DNA of 64,000 nt, from the NCBI GenBank assembly GCA_030867875.1, contig JAOWCC010000903.1, positions 1-64,000 on the forward strand. Direction: 5' to 3'. How positions within the stretch are numbered: position 1 is the stretch's first letter; every line of letters begins with the position of its first letter. Of this stretch, positions 1 through 8,487 are shown one piece after another. The translations under genes were made by a program, and so were the position numbers. The DNA is from Actinernus sp. WN-2022. Lineage: Eukaryota > Cnidaria > Anthozoa > Actiniaria > Actinernidae. The notes below the pieces were generated by a model. That model made no database searches and had not been told where the DNA came from. It worked only from the letters and a program-made list of their open reading frames with translations.

Positions 1-965
1 CCGTAGAGCCTCTAGGGTAATAAGAGACCGGGCCTTCGCTACGCGCTCGGTAAAGCTTTCCTCGGTGAAAGACCATAAACAGGAATGGTAACGTTCGAGT
101 TGTTGTCCCTGCTGGGTATACGTACACCCCTCGCAATGCCGGCCACGTTCTCGCATACATTCCCGGATGCACGTCATGACGTAAAGTGTTTTGTGCAAAG
201 CCCACCCGGCTTTTAGGGCGGGTAAATCCCGGTTGTCCGGCATGTCCCCCAAATCTAGGTCTTCTTGGTTCAATAACAATAGCTCGCGTGGGGCTGGTAG
301 CGAGCCTGAGGGGACCGGCTCGTTGTCGGGATGTCTATAGGGGGTGGGGACGGCGGAGGACCCTCGGCCATTGTACCAGTGGGGGGTCCGGATGACGTCT
401 CTGCCGGGTTCCACACATTCCCCGCCGGGGGCCCCGCCGGGGGCCCCGCCGGGGGACCCCTCGGGGGACACTGTAGACTCTCCACGGGGGGACCCGTAAG
501 AGGCGTAGCGGCGTTGGGATTGATCCAAGCGACGGGTGGTTTTTCTTGGGGGGCCTGTGACGTCCATGGCGACGCGTAGTACTGAGCTTTCTTAGGGGGT
601 GGGGGTCCAATAGGTTGTGCCGGAGGGCCGGCCCACATAAATCCCAGCGGAAACTCACACTTCGGGTTGGGCGACGGTGCCGTGCACGTGAAGAACACGC
701 GGTTCGGATTGTTCACACTTCGGCTCACCCCCACTTTCATCCACAAATTGTGGCCACACTTGGGAAATGTGTTGTACAATGTTCCGACCGGGATGGCCGC
801 TTTCACCAAAGGCAGGTCTTGCTCCGTAAAATAAAAGCTGCACGGCAGCACTGCGGGTTTCGACTTGTAATCCGCTGTTTGTCCACACTTGTAGACACAC
901 TCTGGCGTCCCCACTAATCCTTTGACGGCTTTGGCGTAACACCCACAAAAGCACGTAGGGAGCAT
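1..965 (-). CDS. Double GRF-type zinc-finger protein, copy a (3-prime end outside window)
   Basis: The start codon is at 965-963. Residues 5-48 (Cys 5, 7, 9, 23, 27, 42) and 68-111 (Cys 70, 94, 103, Trp 111, with an N-x-N-R-V-F-F-x-C core) each fit the GRF zinc-ribbon pattern, a family known for binding single-stranded DNA in TOP3A, NEIL3 and APE2. A Pro-rich linker with GPPA repeats follows. The GRF frame ends at 270 after 231 residues. A second frame, open from an ATG at 567 to the window edge, carries the conserved C-terminal domain. In unit e a single extra C joins the two. The junction is a C6 tract (complement of the G6 run near 547-552). Copy a keeps the GGG near position 30 that copies b and c lack. 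Function in the element is unknown; DNA binding is inferred from the fold pattern. Confidence 0.72.
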
Positions 966-1260
966 CGTTCACACTGAAATTTACAAAGGGGGTTCACTTT
1001 CTTATACGGCCCGGGGTCTTTTCCGGCCAGCCAATCCCCAGCCTGGGTTTGGTCTCCTTTCCAAAACCCCCCTCCGAACCTGGCGGGACCCCCCGAAACT
1101 TCCGACCAATCAGAAGCCTGGCTTTCGCCCCCAACTGAGTGACAGGTCTTTGACAGGACCGCGTGCGTAATGGCGTCGTTTTAGGCCACGCCCCCTGTCT
1201 CGGCCAATCAGGAGGCAGATGGTTGCCTCCAAGTGACCCCCCTTACTACTTACCAAACTT
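966..1260 (-). promoter_or_regulatory. Promoter of the GRF gene, copy a: three CCAAT boxes, GC box, TATA
   Basis: CCAAT motifs lie at 1031-1035, 1106-1110 and 1204-1208. A GC-box-like element (complement of CCACGCCCCC) is near 1183-1192. A TATA motif (GTATAA on the minus strand) is near 1002-1007, about 40 bases upstream of the ATG. A second TATATAA-like motif near 1288-1295, a splice-donor-like GGTAAGTAG at about 1254 and an AG acceptor at 974-975 would also allow a spliced upstream leader; that alternative is weak. The CCAAT plus TATA design recurs at the other two genes of the unit. Confidence 0.6.
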
Positions 1261-2310
1261 GAATAATTTTCCTGTATTTCTATTTCTTATATAACAGCAA
1301 AGTAACCTCTCAACGACGAAGCCTTGCCAGTATTTCAGTTGGGGAAAAGAGAAAGGTACACAATAAGGGAATCCGTGAAAATATTGATGCAGAGCAATCG
1401 GAGAAGAACGTGTACCAAGGCGCCTATGAAAGTAAGACATAATATGTCTTCCCTCATCGATGTAAGTTCGTACCAGAGTTGGGAAGACATCAAAAGTGAC
1501 ATGAATGGTGCCTATCCTCGTTGGTACATGGACTTTAGACATTGGTGAGAATACAAACGTGCAAATTCTGGACGAAAAAAGTGCCACTTCAACACAATAT
1601 TGAATTTCATATCAACATGAATTCCAGGATGAATAATTTTGTACTGTGTCGCCTCATTTTCTGTTTAACTGGACGAAATGGAAATTGAAGGAATTTTTTT
1701 GCCTGCATGTTTGTGTGATCGATGATGGCAGAAGGAAACACGTGCGCTTGAGAGGATTCGTTGAAAAGTTTGAATGGGGATTTGGAATTGACGGGGATTT
1801 TGGTGGTTGGTGACTTTAGTTATGGTTTTGTTAAGGCTTTGTTTGAATTTTATGATCGTGGTTTGTTTGTGGTTTGAACCAGCATAAGTTTATTGTAGAT
1901 TGTGTTTTGACTGGGGCAGCTGAACGTTTTTGTACGGTTGAGGTTTAGTTGGACATATATTCAGTTTTAAAGGTGGCAAATTTGCGGAGAAAGGTATTCA
2001 ACAAGCTGGAAAAAGGGGTGTGTTTTTGGTGACGTTGTTGGTAGTCCAGGTAATTATGTTGGGGAAACGTAGAATTGGTTTGTCAGGTAGTTTGTTGAAA
2101 GGGTTGGTTGATGGGAAGTAGAGTAATCAGCCATCAATGGGGTGTACAGGAGGAGGAATTATTTTACGCTGAAGGACTTCGCTCACTGGATTTCTGTTTT
2201 GTTTCAATAAAGGGGTAAGTACATATTATTTAAGATTTATTATTTCTGGGATTCGGGATGCTACGCTTACACCAAGGAGGAGAGCTAACGATATTAGTAT
2301 CATTAATAGT
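1261..2310. other. No gene recognised; probable 5-prime part of decayed transposon
   Basis: This is AT- and GT-rich sequence with only short chance frames on both strands, the longest a 113-codon minus-strand frame at 1246-1587. No domain is visible. An AATAAA followed by GGTAAG lies near 2208-2219. It sits between the GRF promoter and the transposon-like frames and is conserved in all five units. Confidence 0.4.
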
Positions 2311-3718
2311 ATGGATCCATTTTCCTGCAGTGTTCATGGTACAGGGGAAGGGAGTGGTAGCACTAGTAGTAGCACTAGTAGTAGCACTAGTAGTAGCACT
2401 AGTAGTAGCACCAGTAGTAGTAGTAGCAGTAGTTGTTCAAGGAGTGAGATAGAGAATTGTTAATATTCTGAGTGCTAGATATTAGGAGAGTTTGTCTCAG
2501 CCTTGTACGAGAGCAGAACAGAGAGATAGTGTGCTTGGGCGAGGAGCTGGAGAGGACGTACATGTATGGAGAGGTGAAAGTAGCTATGGAACAGTGTGGA
2601 AGTAAGGAAGCACTGGACAGAGAGATAGTTGAGCTAAAAACGAAGTATGAGAGTCAAAGTGCGAAGTCAGAGAAAGCTATGGAGAGACTTGGAAAACTGA
2701 GTGCTAGAGGAAGAAAGATATGAAAATAGATGAGTTGAAAAGAGAGCTGAAGAGTAAAGAGAGATGCAAGGGAAAGAGATGCAAAGGAAAGCCTGGAGTT
2801 GAGAAATGAGCAGATAGGAGTTAAAGAGAGAATGAATGAAGCACTGCAGAAAATGAAGAGAGCTAAGAGGGTTGTAAGTTATTATCGTGTGAAGCAGAGG
2901 AAGCAAGAAGAATGTAGTGGAAATGTCGCAGAGCTGAGGAGTCTTGTGAGTGAACTTGACCAAGATATGAGAGATCTGGAGAATAGAAATGTAGAGTTAG
3001 AAGATCGGGTGGGTGAGCTTATGTCTGAGAGGAGTGTATTTTTCAGGGTTGGAGGTATAGTAATGAAATCTGTTTGGTTTACATGGACTTGCGGACTTTA
3101 ACCCAGACCGATTACCTGGCCAAACATTTGCAAAGTACATGTTCATCGAAGCAAGAGCATTGGCTCAGATCCAGTTTCCCGAAGTCCTTTCTGACCAATT
3201 TTGAAATGCACCTTGCATTCAGATGGAACAAGTAAAGCAGGATTGCATTACGGAGGGTGAGGTTTTCACATTGGGTGTAAGGAGGGAAATGGGGGGGTGA
3301 AGGAAAGAAACGTGCCACAAAGAATCTGCTTGAACTTATATTTGCCGGTTAAGCGAATGTTAGTCCTTGGTGGTAAGTTTCATGTTGTGACTAATGCGTT
3401 GAAGAGAAAGATGTCAGTGTTGTAAATACTGTTGTGTCAGAGAGAGATTTCGGGTTTGTAGACGATGAGAGAGAAATGAGAGAGAAAGCGAGAGCAAGTA
3501 CTATTGTGATTGAGGGAAAGTTAATGTATCGTAAGAATGAAACAAGCAAGTGGCGAGATGAGTTGACAGAGGAGAAGGCAGAGGAGTATATGAGGAATGC
3601 AAGAAGAGCGAAGGAGAGGCAATTTGAACTGTACAGAGAAAGACGAGTTGTAATAAACAGTGGCAACTGTAAAACAGAGGAGGAGGAGGAGGAGTCACCT
3701 GAATCTCAAAATGTTTGA
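2311..3718 (+). pseudogene. Decayed transposon ORF, copy a (Ser-rich, coiled coil, acidic tail)
   Basis: Successive plus-strand fragments in different frames look like one eroded protein. They are a Ser/Thr-rich start at 2311 with a TSSS repeat (12-bp units), a Glu/Lys-rich coiled-coil part (2472-2723 and 2799-3060), a short stretch containing IEARALAQIQFPEVL (about 3140-3190), and a C-terminal piece (3434-3718) ending in a Glu run. Stops and shifts occur at about 2460, 2720-2800, 3100 and 3420. The arrangement recalls uncharacterised cnidarian transposase-like ORFs, but this is recollection and not a domain match. The same breaks occur in all units. Confidence 0.5.
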
Positions 3719-4719
3719 GATTTGGGGTTCAACGGTAGGTATGGCTACAAATGGTCACTTTGTTACACTGCGTGCAAGTTCCTTACAATAAGATAACAGG
3801 AATAAAATACAATTTTCGTTTTAATTTGTTGAGGCTTCCTTTAGTTGTGGTATATGATTTAAGAGCCAAAGTGAAAGTGTTAGTTGTGTAGCATTTTTTA
3901 AACAACCATTGAGCCACGTTGTAGAAGGAGCTGAATTTGAAAACACCTCTAAATGACACTTTTATATGGGAAGAAATTGAAAAACATTTTTAGGTAACAA
4001 TAAAATGGCAGATTTGGAAATAGGTAGAATTTCACGAATCTAAGAAAGTGTCGTTTTCGTGAATCTGCACAAAGGTAACATATAACGATGAATCAGTTAA
4101 AAATGTGATTTTTTCAGTGAGACAAATGAAACCTTGTTGCAAGAAGCCTTTAGGTTCGTATTGCGGCTTAAAGGTGACAGGGAAACAACGTTTTTTTTTT
4201 AAATATTGATTGACAATTGTTATTTTGGAAAAACCGGGAAATAGTTTGGAAGAGGTTATACTTTTTAAGTTAAAGACATTTCCTTGTAGTATGTAATGTT
4301 GAATACAAAGGCTATTGGTTTATTTCAAACCTTCTGCTTAATCACTAAACGGTCTCTTCCAATCGGAAATAAATTGTTGTGATCTTGATAGTGCCCCTGT
4401 TAGAAATTATGAAAGGACAACCTGACAGGAAAAGGAAAGATATATTAATATGAGAAAACAAATTAATAAACATCAGTCGACTTGATCCTGCACTGAGCGC
4501 TAGTACGTAGTAAAGAAATACTAGCAAATTAAGACTAGCAACCATTATAAAGCAATGGACACGGAGGAACTGAGATATTTCGAATTTCAGTGAGATATCA
4601 CCACAACGCAACTTTCCCCTGAATTGAGTCAGAGTTCTCAATCCAGCCAAGTGATCTTTTACTAAACTCATTCACATTTACTACTGTAACAATCATCGCT
4701 TCAACGTCAGGCATTACCA
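3719..4719. other. No gene recognised
   Basis: AT-rich sequence with an AATAAA near 3800 and scattered stops. A hydrophobic 108-codon minus-strand frame (4345-4671) is conserved in every unit, but only as much as the surrounding DNA, and has no recognisable motif. Confidence 0.4.
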
Positions 4720-5063
4720 ATGCTACTACGTCTTCCACTGCTCCAGAACATGGCCATCATCCAATTCAGTAAACGCCATATCAAACGAATCTTAATACTC
4801 TGCCAACGCAACCACACTATTCGGTGCCAATCATATGCAGTCCCAATGAGCTGTTCCCGTATACAAACCCATCGACCACTAATTCCGTTTACCAGTGTAC
4901 GAGCCTATCTTCCGTAGATACCAAATCGGTATACACATGGCCCATTTTACAATGTGATGATAATGAGCAGCTCTCGTTTTCCTTATGGCCCTTGTGTCCA
5001 ACAACCAAATCTGGCACCCAAACCACCACAAGAACCCACTCAGCGTCCATAATAAGGCGCAGC

Positions 5064-5095
<32 letters not shown>

Positions 5096-5465
5096 CCTAA
5101 AAGGTGCCAAACAACAACCAGAAAACACACCCTTAAGCACTATGGACCAACCTTCTGGAATTCCCTTGATAACACTATAACCCAAGCACAATCCTTAAAT
5201 ATTTTTCAAGCTAGACTCAAATCACATCTTTTCCAACTAAAACAATGAACCCTAATTATTGACTATTTGTTTGTTTGTTTCTGTTCATAATCTACGTTAT
5301 TTTGCTGTACCAATGTACTTCTACTCGCAGTGCTGATTTACCAATTATAAAATTTTGCCGCCCATGGGTGTCAGTGCCTGTACAAGCTCCTTGGAGTTTT
5401 TTTCACTGAACACCTTCCATATATATATACTTAAATTAAAGATAATATAACTTATTCCACTTAGA
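4720..5465 (+). mobile_element. 3-prime fragment of a non-LTR retrotransposon, copy a
   Basis: The frame ending at 5248 closes with a stretch of the form YGPTFWNSL, then about ten residues, then SLNIFQARLKSHLF. This matches the usual C-terminus of CR1/Jockey-type ORF2 proteins (a GP-x-x-WNSL core followed by a SL-x-x-FK-x-x-LK segment). It is followed by about 210 bp of AT-rich tail with TTTG repeats. No reverse transcriptase core is present, so this is a 5-prime-truncated insertion. It abuts the 3-prime end of the acidic-protein gene. Confidence 0.5.
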
Positions 5466-5482
5466 TCTACAAATCAATATAT

Positions 5483-5749
5483 TCAAAAGATACAAACAAA
5501 CAAGCAAATAATCAAATAATAATACGAGGGATAGTCTACCCCCGGGGGGAAATTCACATCCTCCAGGAAGGCGTACAAATCATCCTCGTTGTAGGGGTTT
5601 ATTTCTTCGTACGCGATATCGTCCTCTGGGTCTCCCACAGGGTCTCCCACAGGGTCTCCCCCCGGGGAGGGATGAGGCGGCGGGGCCTCTTCTTCGAGGG
5701 TAGTGATGACTGGGTTGCCTTCTTCATCTAGATAATTCCAAGAGTCCAT
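5483..5749 (-). CDS. Small acidic protein (88 aa), copy a; possible transactivator
   Basis: The start is set at the ATG 5749-5747, which begins MDSWNY. The upstream ATG at 5773 would lie between the TATA box and the likely start site, so it is disfavoured. The protein is rich in Asp, Glu and Pro and has a DPVG repeat coded by 12-bp units. Its segment DDLYAFLEDVNFPPGVDYP mixes acidic, aromatic and Pro residues as acidic activation domains do. The last ten or so residues are hydrophobic and are read from TTTG-repeat DNA at the edge of the LINE fragment, so the original C-terminus may have been altered. No enzyme motif is present. Identical in length in all five units. Confidence 0.6.
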   Translation of the reverse strand: MDSWNYLDEEGNPVITTLEEEAPPPHPSPGGDPVGDPVGDPEDDIAYEEINPYNEDDLYAFLEDVNFPPGVDYPSYYYLIICLFVCIF

Positions 5750-5850
5750 CGTGCTCACACTAACCCAAATCAAAATGCATCGCTTCCTTATATATTTTTT
5801 TCACTGTTCTCTGATTGGTGCCTTTTTCTCGGCCGATGATTGGTTCAGCT
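5750..5850 (-). promoter_or_regulatory. Promoter of acidic-protein gene, copy a
   Basis: On the minus strand two CCAAT boxes (complements of ATTGG at 5813-5817 and 5839-5843) precede a TATATAAGG element at about 5787-5795. The TATA lies about 40 bases before the ATG. The layout copies that of the other two promoters in the unit. Confidence 0.65.
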
Positions 5851-6104
5851 AGAAGGAGCACGGCTTGTAAGTGGTGGAATTCGATCCGCTTTTGGTTCGA
5901 CTTGAACACCTGGGGTCTAAGAATCCTCTGAAAAACCCCTCCCCCTACCCCTTGTTCTTTAAAATTATCTCGCCCCACTCCGGGGGGAACCCTTCTTCCT
6001 TCCTTCTTTAAGCCGTAATCATTTTGCATTTTCTAAACATCTTTTCTGAGCTCCTAAATCCTAAAACCTAAATCCCCTCAACAAACGCGCCCAGCTAGGG
6101 TAAC

Positions 6105-6240
6105 AAAAACTAGTCCAACCGGTTTATCCCAGTTTAGGAGCCTCTCGTGAATGAGATTTTGTGAGGCAAAGACGCACGGCTCCTGATTGGTGGAAAACTA
6201 GTCTAACCGGTTTATCCCAGTTTAGATTCTCGTGAATGAA
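6105..6240. promoter_or_regulatory. Duplicated AACCGGTT block in control region, copy a
   Basis: A block containing ACTAGTC(C/T)AACCGGTTTATC is present twice, about 88 bases apart (near 6108 and 6197), each followed by TCTCGTGAATGA. AACCGGTT is the palindromic core recognised by Grainyhead/CP2 factors in animals. An inverted CCAAT (CTGATTGG) lies between the copies. The block lies between the divergently transcribed acidic and RING genes, so it could act as a shared enhancer. An AATAAA near 6303 has no obvious gene to serve. Confidence 0.5.
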
Positions 6241-6484
6241 AGTGGCGTGATGTAAAGGCGCGCGCTCCGCGATTCCTGATTCAGCGTGTACGAGGTTTTG
6301 GCAATAAAGGAACCCTTTCCCGGGTCGCCGAAGACGAAAAAAATAGTGGAAAAATTAGAAACCCTGGAGGGCTAATTCCAGCAAAAATTTTTTAGACCAT
6401 TTCAGGACTGTTTTGGGGGTGAATTTTGAGAGTCAAAAACCCAAAATCCACTGAAAACGAATTCGAACCCATTTCGGATCGAAT

Positions 6485-6600
6485 GACCCCGCCAATCACA
6501 GCGCTCGCTCCGCTTAGCGAACCAATCGTAGGCCGAGCTTAATGCACCAATCACAGCCCAGCCTTTTGCCGCATAAATACTAGCCCCAAAACTAACTTCG
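6485..6600 (+). promoter_or_regulatory. Promoter of the spliced RING gene, copy a
   Basis: Three CCAAT boxes (about 6492, 6522 and 6548) precede a CATAAATA TATA element at 6572. Transcription should start near 6600. Exon 1 then runs to the GT donor at 6627. The minus-strand shadow frame here is not coding. Confidence 0.7.
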
Positions 6601-7020
6601 GCACAGTTCAACCAGCCACTCAACCGGTAAGTTTACACAAAATTTTCTCTTGGAATTCAACCTGAGGCCTTACTAATCTTTTCTTTTTTGGTTTTTACTT
6701 GACTAATCTTTTCTTCTTTGGTTTTTCCCTTTTTATTTCACCAGTCAAACAACAAACAGCAACAAGACAACAACAACAGGTGAGTTTTACACAAAAGTCT
6801 CTCTGGAAATTCAACCTGAGGCTTTACTAATCTTTTCTTCTTTGGTTTTTCCTTTTTATTTCTACAGACAAAACAACAACAACGCTATGGCTGTCCAAAG
6901 GCCCATTCGAGAGATGGAGGTACTATCCTGCGACTTTCTTTTTGCCTTGGAATACCCCTGCTAATTTTTCTTTTGTTTTTCTAGAATATCCGAGGCGTAC
7001 CCACACTCAACCTGGCTCAA
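6601..7020 (+). CDS. Common leader exons of the RING gene, copy a (start codon at 6887)
   Basis: Exon 1 ends at 6626 (CG|GTAAGT). Exon 2 is 6745-6779, bounded by CACCAG and GTGAGT. Exon 3 is 6868-6919 and holds the first ATG at 6887 after a CAA-rich leader. Exon 4 is 6985-7020, between TTTTTCTAG and GTAAGT. Exon 3 contributes 11 codons and exon 4 contributes 12; both end in phase 0. Introns 1 and 2 are paralogous, each with ACCTGAGG, TTACTAATCTTTTC and GGTTTTT in the same order; TTACTAAT resembles a branch point. The 23-residue leader has no known domain. Copy a reads Gln at residue 4 where copies b-e read Arg. Confidence 0.65.
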
Positions 7021-7148
7021 GTAAGTTGTTGTTGATGTTCTCCCACCTCCCTAAAACAGTGTTAACGTTCGGTCACTGCTTCAGAGAGCCGTTCATTTTA
7101 TTGGCAAACATTTCCCCATTGAGTAAAAGTTTTGATTAATTTTTATAG

Positions 7149-7211
7149 GCTTTTCTCGAGGTCCCCACCGGGGGGATCTCCGCTCTTGTCAGAGCGCCTC
7201 TAGCGAACTAA
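7149..7211 (+). CDS. Alternative 3-prime exon 5a, copy a: 20 codons with strong RNA fold
   Basis: An acceptor (TTTTTATAG at 7140-7148) opens a phase-0 frame of 20 codons ending in TAA at 7209. The same bases form a three-way junction. The outer stem is 7155-7161 with 7197-7203 (one mismatch), hairpin one is 7162-7166 with 7172-7176, and hairpin two is 7181-7186 with 7191-7196. It may be a short terminal exon or mainly a structured RNA element. No donor is visible downstream, so it is not a clear internal exon. Confidence 0.4.
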   Translation, partial: AFLEVPTGGISALVRAPLAN

Positions 7212-7277
7212 ATTCTCTAAAACATTATTCGTTTTTTAAAAAATAAAATATTTTTTTAATTTTTCTTTTCCGAACAG

Positions 7278-7769
7278 ACTTTTGGACCTGTGGCTATTGA
7301 TCTCACAGACACTCATTTCATTCATCATGCGCTCTGCTTAAGACAGTTTGGACTCCCAATGGAAATCATCGCGCGGATTGGGGCCTACGTCTGCGGTCAA
7401 CAGAGGGCCGACAAGAGGAAAATCAAACATACCAAATTATTTTTCCCAACTCTTTTATTAATTACATGTCTGGATACTTGGGAATTTGAATCAGTCTACT
7501 GTTGGGACGCTAGTTTCCAGGAACTCCCACATAACAAACGCTTTTGGGGAATGGACCCTGTCCAAGCCGCTATGTTTATCGAACCGTTGACAGAATTTAC
7601 ATTCCGTTGGTGCCGGCGGTGCCATTCCAATACAACCGTATGCCAACGCCATTGTAACGTCGGGATTATTTATAGGCGCTGCCCCCACCACCCCGTTTAT
7701 TCTCAAGTGGATCACGAGGGGTGGGGCAGATTTCCGTGGCGTAAGCTTTTCTTCCACATCGAGTGTTAA
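7278..7769 (+). CDS. Alternative exon 5b, copy a: F-box-like N-part with Cys/His-rich C-part
   Basis: The acceptor TTCCGAACAG ends at 7277 and the frame continues in phase 0 for 163 residues. An early LPMEIIARIGAYV helix resembles the LP-x-E-I-x-x-I core of F-box motifs; this likeness is weak. The last third is rich in paired Cys and His (WCRRCH, VCQRHC, RCPHH), suggesting zinc binding. There is no ATG of its own near the start, which supports splicing from the common leader to give about 186 residues. A GTAAGC at 7741 could act as an internal donor, but it is in phase 1 and would put the next exon out of frame. Confidence 0.6.
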   Translation, partial: TFGPVAIDLTDTHFIHHALCLRQFGLPMEIIARIGAYVCGQQRADKRKIKHTKLFFPTLLLITCLDTWEFESVYCWDASFQELPHNKRFWGMDPVQAAMFIEPLTEFTFRWCRRCHSNTTVCQRHCNVGIIYRRCPHHPVYSQVDHEGWGRFPWRKLFFHIEC

Positions 7770-7790
7770 ATTCCTATATTTTTTTTCTAG

Positions 7791-8072
7791 TGTGTGAACT
7801 GTGGCCATCAGCCAGAACAACAACAACAGTTACCGCCTATGCCTTGTTGTGGCGAAACAATATGTCCCTCATGCTTTGTGGGGTTGTTGAAACCGGACCT
7901 GAGGAAAGACGGACACCCTGAATGTTTTTATTGTGCGACAAGAATGAGACATCCCTTCTATGTCCGGGCGGGGTCCATTATAATTTTTCGTCATGGCATC
8001 ACATTTGGGTGCGTAACTTTACCCTTAACAGAACGCTTTAGTCGACGTTATGATCTTGTTTTCCCTCGATAA
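7791..8072 (+). CDS. Alternative exon 5c, copy a: RING-type zinc finger 1
   Basis: The acceptor TTTTTTTCTAG ends at 7790 and the first codon is the first Cys ligand. Cysteines at exon residues 1, 4, 19, 20, 25, 28, 45 and 48 give C-x2-C-x14-CC-x4-C-x2-C-x16-C-x2-C, a RING variant with the LPxPCCxxTxCxxC core. RING domains usually act as E3 ubiquitin ligases by binding E2 enzymes. A conserved C-terminal part (HPFYVRAGS, then FRHG and LVF) is shared with exon 5d. The exon lacks an ATG before the ring, so the common leader must supply the start; the product would be 116 residues. Confidence 0.72.
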   Translation, partial: CVNCGHQPEQQQQLPPMPCCGETICPSCFVGLLKPDLRKDGHPECFYCATRMRHPFYVRAGSIIIFRHGITFGCVTLPLTERFSRRYDLVFPR

Positions 8073-8163
8073 AGGAAAAGTTTACGCCATTGAAATTTTC
8101 CTGTTTCCTGAAGTTCCTCCCGTGGCATAAATTAGACCTAAATTTTTATTTTTTATTTTTTAG

Positions 8164-8433
8164 TGTTCTAAATGTAGCACAGAACAAGAGGACATTTTAC
8201 CGCCTCTACCCTGTTGCAGGAGAACTGTGTGTGCCGCCTGCTTAATCTTCAGAATCTCTACATTTCTTAACAGAAACGAAGTCCCCCGGTGTTATTTTTG
8301 CCAGTCAAAATTCTACCACTTATTTTATATAAAAGCGGGAAGCCTAATTGTATTCCACCATGGAACCGTTTTTGGTATCGTTGTTTTGCCAATCGATCGT
8401 GAATACCAGCAGCATTATGGATTAGTTTTTTAA
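8164..8433 (+). CDS. Alternative exon 5d, copy a: RING-type zinc finger 2
   Basis: The acceptor TTTATTTTTTAG ends at 8163. The 89-codon frame again starts on a Cys ligand (residues 1, 4, 17, 18, 23, 26, 43, 46). It aligns with exon 5c along its whole length, differing mainly between the first and second Cys pairs, so the two arose by tandem exon duplication. Spliced to the leader in phase 0 it gives a 112-residue protein. The stop is TAA at 8431; in units c and d this stop is changed to AAA. Confidence 0.72.
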   Translation, partial: CSKCSTEQEDILPPLPCCRRTVCAACLIFRISTFLNRNEVPRCYFCQSKFYHLFYIKAGSLIVFHHGTVFGIVVLPIDREYQQHYGLVF

Positions 8434-8487
8434 AAAATTATGCCACGGGAAGTTCTTCTATTTTTTTCTAAATTTTTTAAAAACTTA

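Noticed and set aside
331..579. Plus-strand Gly-rich frame opposite the GRF gene linker
   Set aside because: Shadow of the GC-rich Pro/Gly repeat; repeats of 12 bp are open in several frames.
1246..1587. 113-codon minus-strand frame upstream of the GRF promoter
   Set aside because: No recognisable domain. It overlaps a possible upstream TATA and donor site and has an opposing frame; it looks like chance openness.
4345..4671. Hydrophobic 108-codon minus-strand frame repeated in every unit, at first sight a membrane protein
   Set aside because: No start context, promoter or family motif. It is conserved only to the same degree as the surrounding non-coding DNA and lies between transposon remnants.
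6050..6085. Telomere-like CCTAAA repeats in the unit control region
   Set aside because: Only three imperfect units with differing spacers; no support for telomeric origin.
7145..7210. tRNA gene in the structured exon 5a
   Set aside because: The fold is a three-way junction without a T-loop GTTCRA or a 7-bp acceptor with CCA-ready end.
7741..7790. GTAAGC donor in exon 5b joined to RING exon 5c
   Set aside because: The donor is in phase 1, which would misread the RING exon and reach a stop after about 45 codons.
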